In this document: positions 7,970-17,958 of the stretch, in pieces
How the letters are laid out: every line of letters begins with the position of its first letter
Position numbering within the stretch: the stretch's first letter is position 1
DNA from: Aestuariibacter sp.
Lineage (GTDB): Bacteria > Pseudomonadota > Gammaproteobacteria > Enterobacterales > Alteromonadaceae
Direction: 5' to 3'
Assembly (NCBI GenBank): GCA_017794925.1
Contig: CP051238.1
Span: 3,214,346 to 3,278,345 of the forward strand
DNA: 64,000 nucleotides
Notes under the pieces: model-generated
What the model saw: the letters and a program-made list of their open reading frames with translations, nothing else
Database searches by the model: none
What the model was told of the DNA's origin: nothing
Position numbers and translations under genes: made by a program

Positions 7970-8823
7970 GTGTCGTTTTTATTTAGCCAGGTTACTGATG
8001 CTTTTGCAGTATCGCCTAATTTGGGGCTAAGCTCCCTGAGCATGTCATCAACAATACTATCCAGTTGCCAGGCTGGGTTGATCAGGCACACACCAGAACC
8101 GTACATACCGGTATCATTGATTGGATCATCAATGCAAAGTTCGGCTTTGAGTACGTTGTTTTGAAGTTGACTCAATGTTTCACACATTTTTTCCGACTGA
8201 CCTGATTTATCGCCAGCACGTTTTGACAACAACGGATACCACAAGACTATTTGCGCCTGGGGCCAGCGTTTGAGTATTTGCTCAACCGCCTGAATGACTA
8301 AATCGTATTCTTTTCGCTGCTCGTAAGGTGGGTCAATCAGGATCGCACCGCGATTGGGTTTAGGAGGACTAAGAGCTATCACGCCCTCAAAACCATCCCG
8401 GTGGTGAATATGAGTATGACCAGCGCCCCTGTGCCGTTTAACCGACTGACGTAATCGCTCGTACTCTGTCGGGTGCAGTTCCATTAAATGAAGCTGGTCG
8501 GCGTCCCGCAGTTGCGATACCGAAATCAGAGGAGAACCAGGATACTGTTGTTCGTTGATATACCCACTCAGCACATGCTGATAACGGACAAGGATTGGAT
8601 GCTCTGGCTGCCAGTCCTGCAAAAGTGAAACCCCGGTTTTAAATTCCTCAGTTTTTAATGCTTGTTCACCATCTAACGGATAGCAGCCCGCGCCCGCATG
8701 GGTATCAATCAACGTGTATGGTTTGGCTTTTTGTTGCAGTCTGTCTAACACTGCCATCCAGGTAGTGTGCTTAATAAGGTCGGCGTGATTACCAGCGTGG
8801 TAACCATGAAGGTAACTTAGCAA
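7966..8823 (-). CDS. rlmJ: 23S rRNA (adenine2030-N6)-methyltransferase
   Basis: RlmJ methylates N6 of A2030 in 23S rRNA using S-adenosylmethionine. The 285-residue chain starts MLSYLHGYHAGNHADLIKHT, almost the family consensus, and continues with THAGAGCYPL (SAM site) and the catalytic DPPYEQ motif near residue 165. The length matches E. coli RlmJ (280). The start is a TTG at 8823. It is followed, with a 4-bp overlap, by a protein kinase gene. A terminator from the upstream bkd operon lies just in front of it. Confidence 0.93.
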   Translation of the reverse strand: MLSYLHGYHAGNHADLIKHTTWMAVLDRLQQKAKPYTLIDTHAGAGCYPLDGEQALKTEEFKTGVSLLQDWQPEHPILVRYQHVLSGYINEQQYPGSPLISVSQLRDADQLHLMELHPTEYERLRQSVKRHRGAGHTHIHHRDGFEGVIALSPPKPNRGAILIDPPYEQRKEYDLVIQAVEQILKRWPQAQIVLWYPLLSKRAGDKSGQSEKMCETLSQLQNNVLKAELCIDDPINDTGMYGSGVCLINPAWQLDSIVDDMLRELSPKLGDTAKASVTWLNKNDT

Positions 8824-8841
8824 ATTCGGGCTCTCTTACTG

Positions 8842-8874
8842 AAAAAACAGCCTGCAGTGCTTACTACAGGCTGT
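8842..8874 (-). terminator. rho-independent terminator of the bkd operon
   Basis: On the minus strand ACAGCCTG and CAGGCTGT form an 8-bp stem around a 12-nt loop, followed by a T-run (8842-8846 on the complement). It lies between the E2 stop (8952) and the rlmJ start (8823). Confidence 0.75.
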
Positions 8875-8951
8875 GTAACTGTGCCAACATCAGCTTGTTG
8901 GCGTTGATGTACTAAGTGTATCGCTGAGCACTGGTCTGTGACAATGCCTAG

Positions 8952-10580
8952 TTAGCGTAGCTGGCTAAGCATCTTCATAGGTTCGCTCAGGTAACCACAC
9001 CACAAATTGTTAAATCTGACCATGGTTGCACCATCAATGACCCGGTGATCGGCCGACCAGCTCACATGCATAATCTTCGCACTGACTACATTGCCCTGCT
9101 CATCAAATCTCGGCAGCGTTTGCATCTTACCCAGTGCAACGATAGCCAATTCCGGATGATTAATGATTGGCGTAGCGGTTGTTCCCCCTAACACCCCCAC
9201 ATTTGAAATACTGATAGTACCGCCTTTAAGCTGTTCAGAAGACAGCTTTCCAGCGCGCGCTGCTTTCACAATATCCTGCATCTGCTGCGCAATTTCCATC
9301 ACACTTAAATCCTGTACGCCTTTTATATTGGGTACAAGCAGGCCGATTGGGCTGTCGACAGCAAAACCGATATTGTGGTCAGTAACGTATTCCAACGCAG
9401 ATTCATCTTCACTCATTCGAGCATTAAAGATCGGATATTCCTGCATACATAATGACAATGCCTTAATAAAAAACGGCATATAAGTTAGCTTTATATCTTT
9501 CTCAGCAAACGTATCACTTAATGTTGCCTTTAGATTGATCAGCCCACGCATATCCAGCTCTTCTGAGACCGTAAAATGCGGAATGGTGCTGACTGAACGC
9601 GTCATTTGTTTAGCCATGGCACGTTGCACCGGTGTGAGCGGTACACGTGAGACGTTACTGGCATCAGAAGCAGGTTGATTATTCACCTGCTCTGGTGCCT
9701 TTTCTACCATCGGCTGGTTCAACGCTGCCATTATGTCTTTCTTTAACACACGGCCTTTCTTACCTGTTGCGTCTACATATTTTAAGTCCACGCCGTTTTC
9801 ACGCGCCAGTCTGCGAACGGCGGGGCTGGCAGGTATTTTACCCGGAATGTTTTTTTCCGGTTCAACACTTCCTTCATTGAAACCATGTGCGGGTTGGTAG
9901 CGGTTATTTGCCACTGATTGTGAAGGTACAGGTGATGCCAGTTTGGTCCCGGCGCTTGCTTTCACATTCCCGGACGCGTTACTGGTAACAGGATCCCGCC
10001 CTGATACACTCATTTCAAACAAGGGTTCGTGTACACGGGCAACTTCACCTTCCTGATGATAACGCTTGACCATGGTACCCGCATATTTAGCAGGAATTTC
10101 TACCACCGCTTTGTCGGTCATCACCTCAACAACAACATCGTCTTCTTCCATACTGTCACCTTCGTTAAAGTGCCATTTAACGATTTCGCATTCCACAATA
10201 CCTTCGCCAATATCTGGCAGAATAAAGGTTTCATTCGCCTCCGATGAAACGCTGGCAACGTTGCTTTGTATTGACGTATCGGGTGCTGGTAACTGTGACT
10301 CTTCCTCAGGTACCGGTTGCGAATTTGTCACACTGTTATCTTCACCGTCACGAATCATAGCGAATAACGGCTCGTGCACTTTGGCGATCTCGCCAGCTTT
10401 ATAAAACAATTTGGTAATGGTTCCTGAATGCATAGAAGGAATTTGCACGGTTGCTTTGTCTGTCATTACCTCGGCGACTGGTTGGTCTTCCTCAACACGG
10501 TCACCTTCGTTAACCAGCCATTCCAACAACTCGCATTCCACTACCCCTTCACCAATGTCGGGCAAAATAAAATCTGTCAT
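8952..10580 (-). CDS. bkdB: branched-chain 2-oxoacid dehydrogenase E2, lipoamide acyltransferase
   Basis: E2 is the core of the branched-chain 2-oxoacid dehydrogenase complex and passes acyl groups from E1 to CoA. The 542-residue protein has two lipoyl domains (residues 2-77 and 118-192, with lipoyl lysines K42 and K157 in MTDKA motifs), Ala/Pro-rich linkers, a peripheral subunit-binding domain (about 238-275, PASPAVRRLARENGVD) and a C-terminal catalytic domain ending with the HxxxDG active site ADHRVIDG (H512, D516). Two lipoyl domains are unusual for BCKDH E2, which often has one. It is the last gene of the E1alpha-E1beta-E2 operon, 10 bp after E1beta. No E3 gene is in the operon, so a shared lipoamide dehydrogenase must serve it. 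Confidence 0.88.
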   Translation of the reverse strand: MTDFILPDIGEGVVECELLEWLVNEGDRVEEDQPVAEVMTDKATVQIPSMHSGTITKLFYKAGEIAKVHEPLFAMIRDGEDNSVTNSQPVPEEESQLPAPDTSIQSNVASVSSEANETFILPDIGEGIVECEIVKWHFNEGDSMEEDDVVVEVMTDKAVVEIPAKYAGTMVKRYHQEGEVARVHEPLFEMSVSGRDPVTSNASGNVKASAGTKLASPVPSQSVANNRYQPAHGFNEGSVEPEKNIPGKIPASPAVRRLARENGVDLKYVDATGKKGRVLKKDIMAALNQPMVEKAPEQVNNQPASDASNVSRVPLTPVQRAMAKQMTRSVSTIPHFTVSEELDMRGLINLKATLSDTFAEKDIKLTYMPFFIKALSLCMQEYPIFNARMSEDESALEYVTDHNIGFAVDSPIGLLVPNIKGVQDLSVMEIAQQMQDIVKAARAGKLSSEQLKGGTISISNVGVLGGTTATPIINHPELAIVALGKMQTLPRFDEQGNVVSAKIMHVSWSADHRVIDGATMVRFNNLWCGYLSEPMKMLSQLR

Positions 10581-10590
10581 GTTTTGTCCC

Positions 10591-11568
10591 TTAGTAGTTC
10601 AGTACGCGCTTGATGGCTTCGTAAGTTTTGAATTCATCCGGCATATATTCTTTTTCATGTGCCAGCGGGTATGGGGTATCCAGACCGCACACACGAGTAA
10701 TTGGCGCTTCCAGATACAGAAAACACATCTCCTGGATCTTGGCAGTAATTTCGCTACCAAATCCTGACGTAACGGGCGCTTCGTGATTGATCAGCAGACG
10801 TCCGGTTTTCATGACTGACTCGGCCACAGTTTGCGCATCCCATGGCAGTATGCTGCGTAAATCAATAATTTCGCAGGACACCCCGTCTTCCAGTGCCATA
10901 TCTGCTGCTTTTTTGATGGTTTCAACCTGTGCGCCCCAGGCTAGCAGCGTAATGTCGTTTCCTTCCTGCACGACTTCCGCTTTACCTAATGGAATGGTGT
11001 AATCTTCTTCAGGGACTTCGCAGACCGAAGCTCGATACAGACGCTTCGGCTCCATAAACAGGACCGGGTTGTCTTCGCGTATTGAGGCCAACAACAAGCC
11101 TTTTGCCTGATACGGGTCCCTGGGCACCACGACTTTTAAGCCTGGTACATGGCTGAAAAAAGCTTCTGGCGATTGGGAATGATAAAGGCCTCCCGATATC
11201 CCTCCGCCATAAGGGGTTCGGATAGTTAATGACCCGCAGGTAAACTGGCCACCCGAGCGATAGCGGAATTTGGCGGTTTCGTTAACGATCTGATCAAATG
11301 CCGGAAAAATGTAATCACCGAACTGGATTTCCGCCACAGGCACGCTACCTTGGGAAGCCAGCCCATTCGCAAACCCGATAATGCCCTGCTCAGTAAGCGG
11401 TGTGTTGAAACAACGGGCTTTACCGAATTTTTCCTGTAAATTGCTGGTCGCGCGAAATACACCGCCGAAATAGCCAACGTCTTCGCCAAACACAACCACC
11501 TTTTCATCTTCGGTCATGGCAGTTATTAACGCTTGATTGATGGCTTGTAATAGATTTAATTTTGCCAT
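10591..11568 (-). CDS. bkdA2: branched-chain 2-oxoacid dehydrogenase E1 subunit beta
   Basis: The beta subunit of the thiamine-diphosphate-dependent E1 decarboxylates 2-oxoacids from Val, Leu and Ile. The 325-residue chain has the transketolase pyrimidine-binding domain ([43 protein letters not shown]) and a C-terminal transketolase domain ([10 protein letters not shown]). E in TEQGI is the usual cofactor-activating glutamate. The ATG is preceded by GGAG and lies 2 bp after the E1alpha stop, so the two subunits are coupled. The length is usual for the family. Confidence 0.9.
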   Translation of the reverse strand: MAKLNLLQAINQALITAMTEDEKVVVFGEDVGYFGGVFRATSNLQEKFGKARCFNTPLTEQGIIGFANGLASQGSVPVAEIQFGDYIFPAFDQIVNETAKFRYRSGGQFTCGSLTIRTPYGGGISGGLYHSQSPEAFFSHVPGLKVVVPRDPYQAKGLLLASIREDNPVLFMEPKRLYRASVCEVPEEDYTIPLGKAEVVQEGNDITLLAWGAQVETIKKAADMALEDGVSCEIIDLRSILPWDAQTVAESVMKTGRLLINHEAPVTSGFGSEITAKIQEMCFLYLEAPITRVCGLDTPYPLAHEKEYMPDEFKTYEAIKRVLNY

Positions 11569-11570
11569 GC

Positions 11571-12755
11571 TTATAGCTCCCCTGACGTTTTTGGATACTT
11601 TGACGGATACTTTTTCACGTGTGCAATTAATGCGTCACGCTGTTCCTTCAAATGCCAGGGTACTTCGGCGTATACATCTTCAACGATGTCAGCAAGCGGG
11701 TTTACCGGTACCTGTTCAGATGCTTTAAGCGCGGCAAGAATATCGCTGCGGGTTTGTTGCATAAACTGCTCAGTTGCGGCCTCGTCCAGCCAGCCTTGAT
11801 TCAGTAACCATTGCTTAAAGCGCAGTAATGGATCTTTTAATCGCCATTTATCTTCTTCATTTTTTGAGCGATAACCGCTTGGATCATCTGACGTAGAATG
11901 TGCAGCCAGTCGGTATGTCATCGCTTCAATCAAGACCGGCTGATTGGTTTCCAATGCCATTGCTCTTGCTTGCTTTGTCGCACTGTAAACGGCTAATGGG
12001 TCATTGCCATCTACGCGAATGGTTTTCACGCCATAACCAATACCGCGAGACGCAATACCATCACCGGCAAATTGCTCTGCGGCAGGTGTTGATATGGCAT
12101 AACCATTGTTTCTGCAGAAGAATATTACCGGGCAATTTAATACCGCGGCCATATTTACGCCAGCATGGAAATCGCCTTCAGAAGCAGCCCCTTCACCAAA
12201 ATAACAGATGGTAACAGCATCGTTGCCCGCCAGTTTCTGGCCATAAGCATAGCCTGCGGCCTGGGGGATTTGCGTCCCCAACGGAGAGGATATCGTCATA
12301 AAGTTGAGGGCTTTATCACCATAGTGAATTGGCATCTGACGACCCTTGTTCGGATCCAGACGATTAGAGAACATCTGATTCATGAACTGATCAGTTGTGT
12401 AACCACGAAACGCTAACGCGCCTTGTTCCCGATACTGGCTCATGATCATGTCATTTTCAGACAGCGCCGCGGCACTGGCGACAGCTGCCGCTTCCTCGCC
12501 CGTACTGGCAAGATAAAAGCTGATTCGCCCCTGACGCTGCGCTGCAACCATTCGCTCATCTAACAGACGCGTGTACACCATGGTGTGATAAATCTTTTCC
12601 GCTAACGCTTGTTCCATGTCCGGCGCAGTTGCACCAGGATAGACATTACCGTCTGGATCGAGAATGGCTAGCATGGGTATTTCCAGCAGCCCGTTTTCAA
12701 TGATCTTAACCTCGTGCGTAATCGCAACATGGTCGAGGTGATTTCTGTCGTTCAT
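11571..12755 (-). CDS. bkdA1: branched-chain 2-oxoacid dehydrogenase E1 subunit alpha
   Basis: The alpha subunit carries the thiamine-diphosphate site. The 394-residue chain shows a TPP motif running from [20 protein letters not shown] to [10 protein letters not shown], the phosphorylation-loop-like [16 protein letters not shown], and [19 protein letters not shown] near the N-terminus. These are typical of BCKDH/BkdA1 rather than pyruvate dehydrogenase E1. It is the first gene of the bkd operon, with the promoter expected in the 338-bp gap shared with the divergent subtilase gene. The pathway role is degradation of branched-chain amino acids to acyl-CoAs used in energy metabolism or iso-fatty-acid synthesis. 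Confidence 0.9.
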   Translation of the reverse strand: MNDRNHLDHVAITHEVKIIENGLLEIPMLAILDPDGNVYPGATAPDMEQALAEKIYHTMVYTRLLDERMVAAQRQGRISFYLASTGEEAAAVASAAALSENDMIMSQYREQGALAFRGYTTDQFMNQMFSNRLDPNKGRQMPIHYGDKALNFMTISSPLGTQIPQAAGYAYGQKLAGNDAVTICYFGEGAASEGDFHAGVNMAAVLNCPVIFFCRNNGYAISTPAAEQFAGDGIASRGIGYGVKTIRVDGNDPLAVYSATKQARAMALETNQPVLIEAMTYRLAAHSTSDDPSGYRSKNEEDKWRLKDPLLRFKQWLLNQGWLDEAATEQFMQQTRSDILAALKASEQVPVNPLADIVEDVYAEVPWHLKEQRDALIAHVKKYPSKYPKTSGEL

Positions 12756-13093
12756 TGGCTTCCTCTAATGGGACTCTTAACCTATATCTATCGTAGAACA
12801 GGTCCCACAGGAGCGTCCGACTAATTTAACAATTAGTTTACTTAAGGGTGAGGATAAACATTTCTTTTGATACGCAGAATCGTGATGGATATTCCACTTT
12901 TATCGAATATGTAAATTTCAGGTTAAGCTACTGCTAATATTACGTGTAAAGCGAACGTGCCGTAAACTTTATGCAGTTTGATCGGTCTTAGTACAAAGAA
13001 GCGTAAAAGCGTATGACACCAGACATTCTGTTGTGTTAAAACGCTAAAAAAGAAAAACCGACAGAAACCCGCCACCACTATGGAGTAGTATAC
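12756..13093. other. 338-bp divergent regulatory gap, bkd operon and subtilase
   Basis: The gap holds the promoters of the leftward bkd operon and the rightward subtilase gene. It is AT-rich, with no ORF and no strong hairpin. I could not assign a convincing -35/-10 pair to either gene. The only clear signal is the TGGAG ribosome site (13081-13085), 8 nt before the subtilase GTG start. Confidence 0.5.
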
Positions 13094-16000
13094 GTGAAGC
13101 CAATATCCACTGTGCCTTTCGTTGTATCAGGACTGTTACTCACAGGTACAGTTTTCGCCGATAATCAGGTTGTTGAACCTGCAACCGTCAATAAAACGGT
13201 TAGCCTTGCTGTTTCCACTACCAGCAATTCGAACGCTGCGTCTACAGAAAAGCGGCCCTATATTATTCGCCTCGCCGATCCGTCCGTTGCGCAGTACACA
13301 GGGGGAATCAGTGGCTTCGAAGCGACTATGCAAACAACAACGTCTGGTGGCAAGCTTAACCGTGTGGATAGCAAAAAGCGCGAAGTCGCAGCATATCGGG
13401 CCTATTTAAAAAACAAACAAGCTAGAGCATTAGGTCGTATTGCTACCGTAACTGGCACCGCCACGCCGCTTAAACAATTCCAGTATGCCATTAATGGCAT
13501 GGTGATGAACCTGACAAAAACGGAAGCTGAGGCCATTCGAAATCTTAGCGGTGTTAAAGCGGTTGAAGCGGATAAAAAGCTGACACTGAATACCGATACC
13601 AGTACAGAGCTTACCGGCGCCAGACAAGTCTGGTCGGGTGTTGCGGATAGCGGTTTAAACGCGATGGGTGAAGGTACGGTGGTTGCCGTTTTCGATACGG
13701 GGATTAATACTGACCATCCGTCGTTTGCTGCAACTGGTGACGATGGCTATACCCACTCAAATCCTCTAGGTAGTGGTAATTATTTAGGTGATTGCGCTGG
13801 CAGCTTTCCGGGTCTGTGTAACGACAAACTTATCGGTGTTTACAGTTATTCTTTAATTACCAACCAGTATTCCGATACCGACGTATTTCCAATTGGCTTA
13901 GACAGAAATGGGGAAGATTACAATGGCCATGGCTCTCATGTAGCAGGCACTGCCGCCGGAAATATTTTATACAACGTCCCTGTCTATGGCCTGGCGTACG
14001 ATGAAGAAGTTAGCGATGGCTATCCCGGTGAATTTGCCTTTACACAAATGTCAGGCATGGCGCCGCACGCGAATATTATTTCGTTTCAAACCTGTTTACC
14101 TGGAGAGTCTGATGACGAATACACCGGGTGTTATTACAGTCTTGCCATAAGCGCAATAGATGACGCGATTGAAACCGGTATTGTTGACGTTATTAACTAC
14201 TCAATCTCCGGTGGTGAAGCCGTATGGGGTGATGCACTGAGTGAAGCCTGGTTATCGGCAAACAATGCCGGCATTTTCGTCGCTCATTCCGCAGGTAACG
14301 ATGGCCCTGCTGCCGCGACAAGCGACAAATATGCGCCTTGGATTACGCCAGTTGCAGCTACAGACCATGGCAGAGTAATAGATTACAGTAAAACGTTGTC
14401 AGGCTTTTCAGGTGGGGTCTCAGTACCTTCGACCCTAAGTGGTCAAAGTAATACCGCAGGCATAACAGCCAATGTTGTGTATGCCGGCGATTACACCAAT
14501 GCAAACGATCCGGATGGCGATCCCGCCCAGTGTCTTGAGCCCTTCCCTGCCGGTACATTCAATGGCGAAATCGTGCTCTGTGATCGCGGAGAAATTGCAC
14601 GGGTACAAAAGGCCAAGAATGTGGCTGATGGTGGCGCTGGCGGTTACATCCTCGCCAACGTATCGGAAGAGACAAATAACCTTGTAGGCGATGTATACGT
14701 CATTCCTGGTATCCACGTCAGTTTTTCCGCCGGTAATCAACTCCGCACCTGGCTAGCCAGCGGTAGTGGACATCGCGCTACGATTTCTACAACATCAGGT
14801 ACATTATCGATTGACCAGGATGCACTGGATACGGTCGCTAGCTTCTCATCACGGGGGCCGAACACCGAAATCAGCACACTGTTACCCATGGTTGCTGCGC
14901 CCGGCGTTCAAATTTATGCGGCCTACTCAGACGAACATTACGGTCACGAAACGACCGGTGCTGCACCGGCCGACTTTGCTTACTTAGATGGCACATCAAT
15001 GGCTTCGCCACATGTAGCCGGTGCTGCAGCATTGGTACGTCAGGTAAACCCAAACTGGAGTGCTGATGCCATTCGGTCAGCGTTAATGATGACAGCGGAA
15101 TCCGGATTACGGGTAGCTGACTCCCTTGAAGATGCGAACTGGCTGGATATGGGTGCAGGTCGTATTCAGGTAAATAATGCGGTTAATGCCGGTCTGATTA
15201 TTGAGGAAACGCAAGCTAATTACGAAGCCGCCGATCCGGATATTGGCGGCGAGCCCAAAACACTGAATATTCCAGCACTGGTTGACAACAATTGTTTAAT
15301 CGAGTGCTCATGGGAGCGCACATTTACCGCCACTAAGGCCGGCAGCTGGACCGTGAGCAGTGACGCGATGACGAGCGGCCTGGAGATTTCGGCTTCTCCC
15401 GCTTCATTTACGTTATCTGCGGGTCAGTCTCAAACCGTAATGTTTACCGTAAATACCTGGAATGCCAATGACGGAGACTGGGAATTTGCCAATGTACTGC
15501 TAACGTCTTCTAACTCTCCGGAACTGCATGTACCCATTGCGGTTGTAGCGTCAAACGGTAATTTTCCGGATGTCATAGAACAAACCAGCTACCGTAATGC
15601 AGACTCGTTACTGATAGAAGAACTGGTTGCCATTGAAATTACCAATTTTACTGCACGTCCTTCTGGCCTGGTAGCGGCGACAGTGATTAATGAATCCATC
15701 AGTGAAGACTCAGATCCAGATGCCTTTTTGGATGACATTGATGATGGTGTCTACCTTGAAGTTATTGAAGTAGAAGAAAATACCGACAGACTGGTTGCAC
15801 TTATCAGCGACTCCACCGCGCCAGATTTGGATCTTTATATTGTGTTGGATATCAACGGTGACGAATCGATATCGAGCACCGAAATTATTGCTTCCAGTAC
15901 CGGATTCAGCTGGGATGAGTACATAAACATCCCCAATCCTGACGCGGGCACCTATTATGTATTTGTACAAAGTTATACCGGTTCCAATCGGGCCTCGGAT

Positions 16001-17887
16001 GACTTTGTTCTGGAGTATGCAGCTGTACCTGCCATTGACGATGGGTCGTTAACGGTAGATGGGCCAACCAGTGTTGCACTGCGCGAACCTTTCGATATGC
16101 GTGTAAGCTGGCAGTTGCCAGACAGTCTGACAGGTGATCGCTATTTCGGTGCAATTACAGTAGGAAGCGATGCTGAAAACCCCTCTAACCTTGGTACGAT
16201 ACCGGTTGATTTAATACGTGGTGAAAATGATGTCACACTGGCAGCGACGTCAACCGGACGTGTTGGCCCCGGTGAGACTGCGAGCTATGCAGTAACGATT
16301 AAACGCAACACCAGCAACGAGGACCGTGATTACGAGGTCAGTGTTACCGTGCCCGAAGGGACCTCAGTAGTAGCAAGCAGTGTTGGTAACGGCGGTGTCA
16401 TTAATGGTAATACTATCACCTGGTCAGTCACACAAACGGCGAACCCAACATCGTCTTCTTATTCGTTAACCTCAAATCAAAATGACCCGCAATGCGCAGT
16501 GCCTGATGTTGGCCAGGGAACGGGCTATGTTGATTTACAAGCGATGGGATACTCACCTGAGTTTACAGGCTTAGAAACCGTATTGGCGAACTACCCTGTT
16601 TCGGCAGAAGTACTGAGCGAAACACTCAATAGCCTGAATGTATCTTCCAAAGGCTTTGTCACCAGTTCTGATGCCCGGGTTGCAACGCGTGCAGGTATCA
16701 ATCAGTCGCTGACCAAGTCACAGAATAATGCCGTTACACTGGCTCCATTCTGGCGAGACTGGTCATTTGCCGAGTCGGATAAGGCGGGCATTACCGTTGC
16801 GACTTTTAATGACGGTAATGTCTCCGTCATTGAATGGCAGGATATGGTATCGGATACTGAATCAGCCGATTTTGAACTGATACTGGTTCACAATGCGTCC
16901 AATGGCCAACCATCGGTACTGTTTGCCTACGACAATGTCGTGTTAAATAACGATGCAACGCCAACAACGATTGGTTACGCAAGTGAGCAAGCAAAAACCG
17001 GCGCTCATTTTGGTTATATCAGTGCGTCAGATAATACGGTTGAAACTTCCGTTGTAGAAACAATATCGTCAGGTACTGTGCTTTGTCTTACTGATAACGG
17101 CGCGATACAGGCAACGGGTGACGCAACATTATCGTTCTCGCTCCGGGTTGATAACGACGCTGATATAAGCGGCGCTGTATTGGTTGCATTAACCTCGTCG
17201 GTAACGAACATTCCTGGTGCCAACACCGAAGCTATTACCGCGAATAGCGATGTGCAGATTCACGCAGCGCCTGTGCTACTAATCAATGGCGCAGAATCAG
17301 CGACGCTGACTATGACGGAACAACAGGCAACATTACTTCCTGTTAGTGTTAGCGATGCTAACGGTGATGCCGTTACCCTGAGTGTTGAACAACTAAGTGG
17401 GCCACAAGCTTCGGTTTCAATTAGCGGAGAATCGATAACCGTAACACCTGCCGCGGTATCCAGTGGCGATACGCTGGTCCTCGAAGTCACGGCAACGGAT
17501 GAGTTTGGTTACAGTGATACCGCTCAGGCAACCATTACCGTCATTGAAAATCAGCCTCCTGTACTCACTGTTAGCGCCCCCAGCAGTGTGCAGGAAAGAA
17601 GCACAATTACCATTCGCGCATCAGCTACGGATCCGGAAGGCGACACGGTAACCTTCACGATTAATGGTGTCGCGGGCTCCACCCTGAGTACTACAGCGCC
17701 TGACACAGACAGTTCAACCAGTGTGAGCTTTACGGTAACGGCCACAGACGGCAATTCTACCGTCACAGAAACTGTCAGCGTCACCGTAACAAATCGCCCC
17801 AGTGGTGGCGGTAGTGTTGGCATTGGTTTATTAATAGGCCTGGCGTTGATGACGCTGCATCGCGGCAGAAAGCGCCTTAACCGCTAA
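13094..17887 (+). CDS. secreted S8 subtilisin-like protease with PA domain and GlyGly-CTERM tail
   Basis: This large secreted endopeptidase (1597 residues) starts at a GTG with TGGAG 8 nt upstream. In order it has a signal peptide (1-22), an I9-type inhibitor propeptide (about 55-165), and the S8 catalytic domain with D201 (FDTGIN), H279 (NGHGSHVAG) and S635 (GTSMASPHVAG). A PA insert lies at about 450-555 (GEIVLCDRG). A long region of beta-sandwich and cadherin-like repeats follows (about 720-1560, with AVSVSDANGDAVTLS-type strands). The tail, SGGGSVGIGLLIGLALM plus basic residues, is a GlyGly-CTERM signal, normally cut by rhombosortase to leave the protein on or release it from the cell surface after type II secretion. 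It is a single-gene unit closed by a strong terminator. Confidence 0.9.
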   Translation: MKPISTVPFVVSGLLLTGTVFADNQVVEPATVNKTVSLAVSTTSNSNAASTEKRPYIIRLADPSVAQYTGGISGFEATMQTTTSGGKLNRVDSKKREVAAYRAYLKNKQARALGRIATVTGTATPLKQFQYAINGMVMNLTKTEAEAIRNLSGVKAVEADKKLTLNTDTSTELTGARQVWSGVADSGLNAMGEGTVVAVFDTGINTDHPSFAATGDDGYTHSNPLGSGNYLGDCAGSFPGLCNDKLIGVYSYSLITNQYSDTDVFPIGLDRNGEDYNGHGSHVAGTAAGNILYNVPVYGLAYDEEVSDGYPGEFAFTQMSGMAPHANIISFQTCLPGESDDEYTGCYYSLAISAIDDAIETGIVDVINYSISGGEAVWGDALSEAWLSANNAGIFVAHSAGNDGPAAATSDKYAPWITPVAATDHGRVIDYSKTLSGFSGGVSVPSTLSGQSNTAGITANVVYAGDYTNANDPDGDPAQCLEPFPAGTFNGEIVLCDRGEIARVQKAKNVADGGAGGYILANVSEETNNLVGDVYVIPGIHVSFSAGNQLRTWLASGSGHRATISTTSGTLSIDQDALDTVASFSSRGPNTEISTLLPMVAAPGVQIYAAYSDEHYGHETTGAAPADFAYLDGTSMASPHVAGAAALVRQVNPNWSADAIRSALMMTAESGLRVADSLEDANWLDMGAGRIQVNNAVNAGLIIEETQANYEAADPDIGGEPKTLNIPALVDNNCLIECSWERTFTATKAGSWTVSSDAMTSGLEISASPASFTLSAGQSQTVMFTVNTWNANDGDWEFANVLLTSSNSPELHVPIAVVASNGNFPDVIEQTSYRNADSLLIEELVAIEITNFTARPSGLVAATVINESISEDSDPDAFLDDIDDGVYLEVIEVEENTDRLVALISDSTAPDLDLYIVLDINGDESISSTEIIASSTGFSWDEYINIPNPDAGTYYVFVQSYTGSNRASDDFVLEYAAVPAIDDGSLTVDGPTSVALREPFDMRVSWQLPDSLTGDRYFGAITVGSDAENPSNLGTIPVDLIRGENDVTLAATSTGRVGPGETASYAVTIKRNTSNEDRDYEVSVTVPEGTSVVASSVGNGGVINGNTITWSVTQTANPTSSSYSLTSNQNDPQCAVPDVGQGTGYVDLQAMGYSPEFTGLETVLANYPVSAEVLSETLNSLNVSSKGFVTSSDARVATRAGINQSLTKSQNNAVTLAPFWRDWSFAESDKAGITVATFNDGNVSVIEWQDMVSDTESADFELILVHNASNGQPSVLFAYDNVVLNNDATPTTIGYASEQAKTGAHFGYISASDNTVETSVVETISSGTVLCLTDNGAIQATGDATLSFSLRVDNDADISGAVLVALTSSVTNIPGANTEAITANSDVQIHAAPVLLINGAESATLTMTEQQATLLPVSVSDANGDAVTLSVEQLSGPQASVSISGESITVTPAAVSSGDTLVLEVTATDEFGYSDTAQATITVIENQPPVLTVSAPSSVQERSTITIRASATDPEGDTVTFTINGVAGSTLSTTAPDTDSSTSVSFTVTATDGNSTVTETVSVTVTNRPSGGGSVGIGLLIGLALMTLHRGRKRLNR

Positions 17888-17903
17888 ATCCCATTAAGAT
17901 AAG

Positions 17904-17937
17904 AAAAGCCCGCTTGTCATTGACATTGCGGGCTTTT
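17904..17937. terminator. bidirectional rho-independent terminator
   Basis: AAAAGCCCGC and GCGGGCTTTT form a 10-bp stem around a 14-nt loop, with T-runs on both strands. It separates the subtilase gene from the convergent SRAP gene and can serve both. Confidence 0.9.
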
Positions 17938-17958
17938 TTGTTTGTTTTTACAGGCCTT

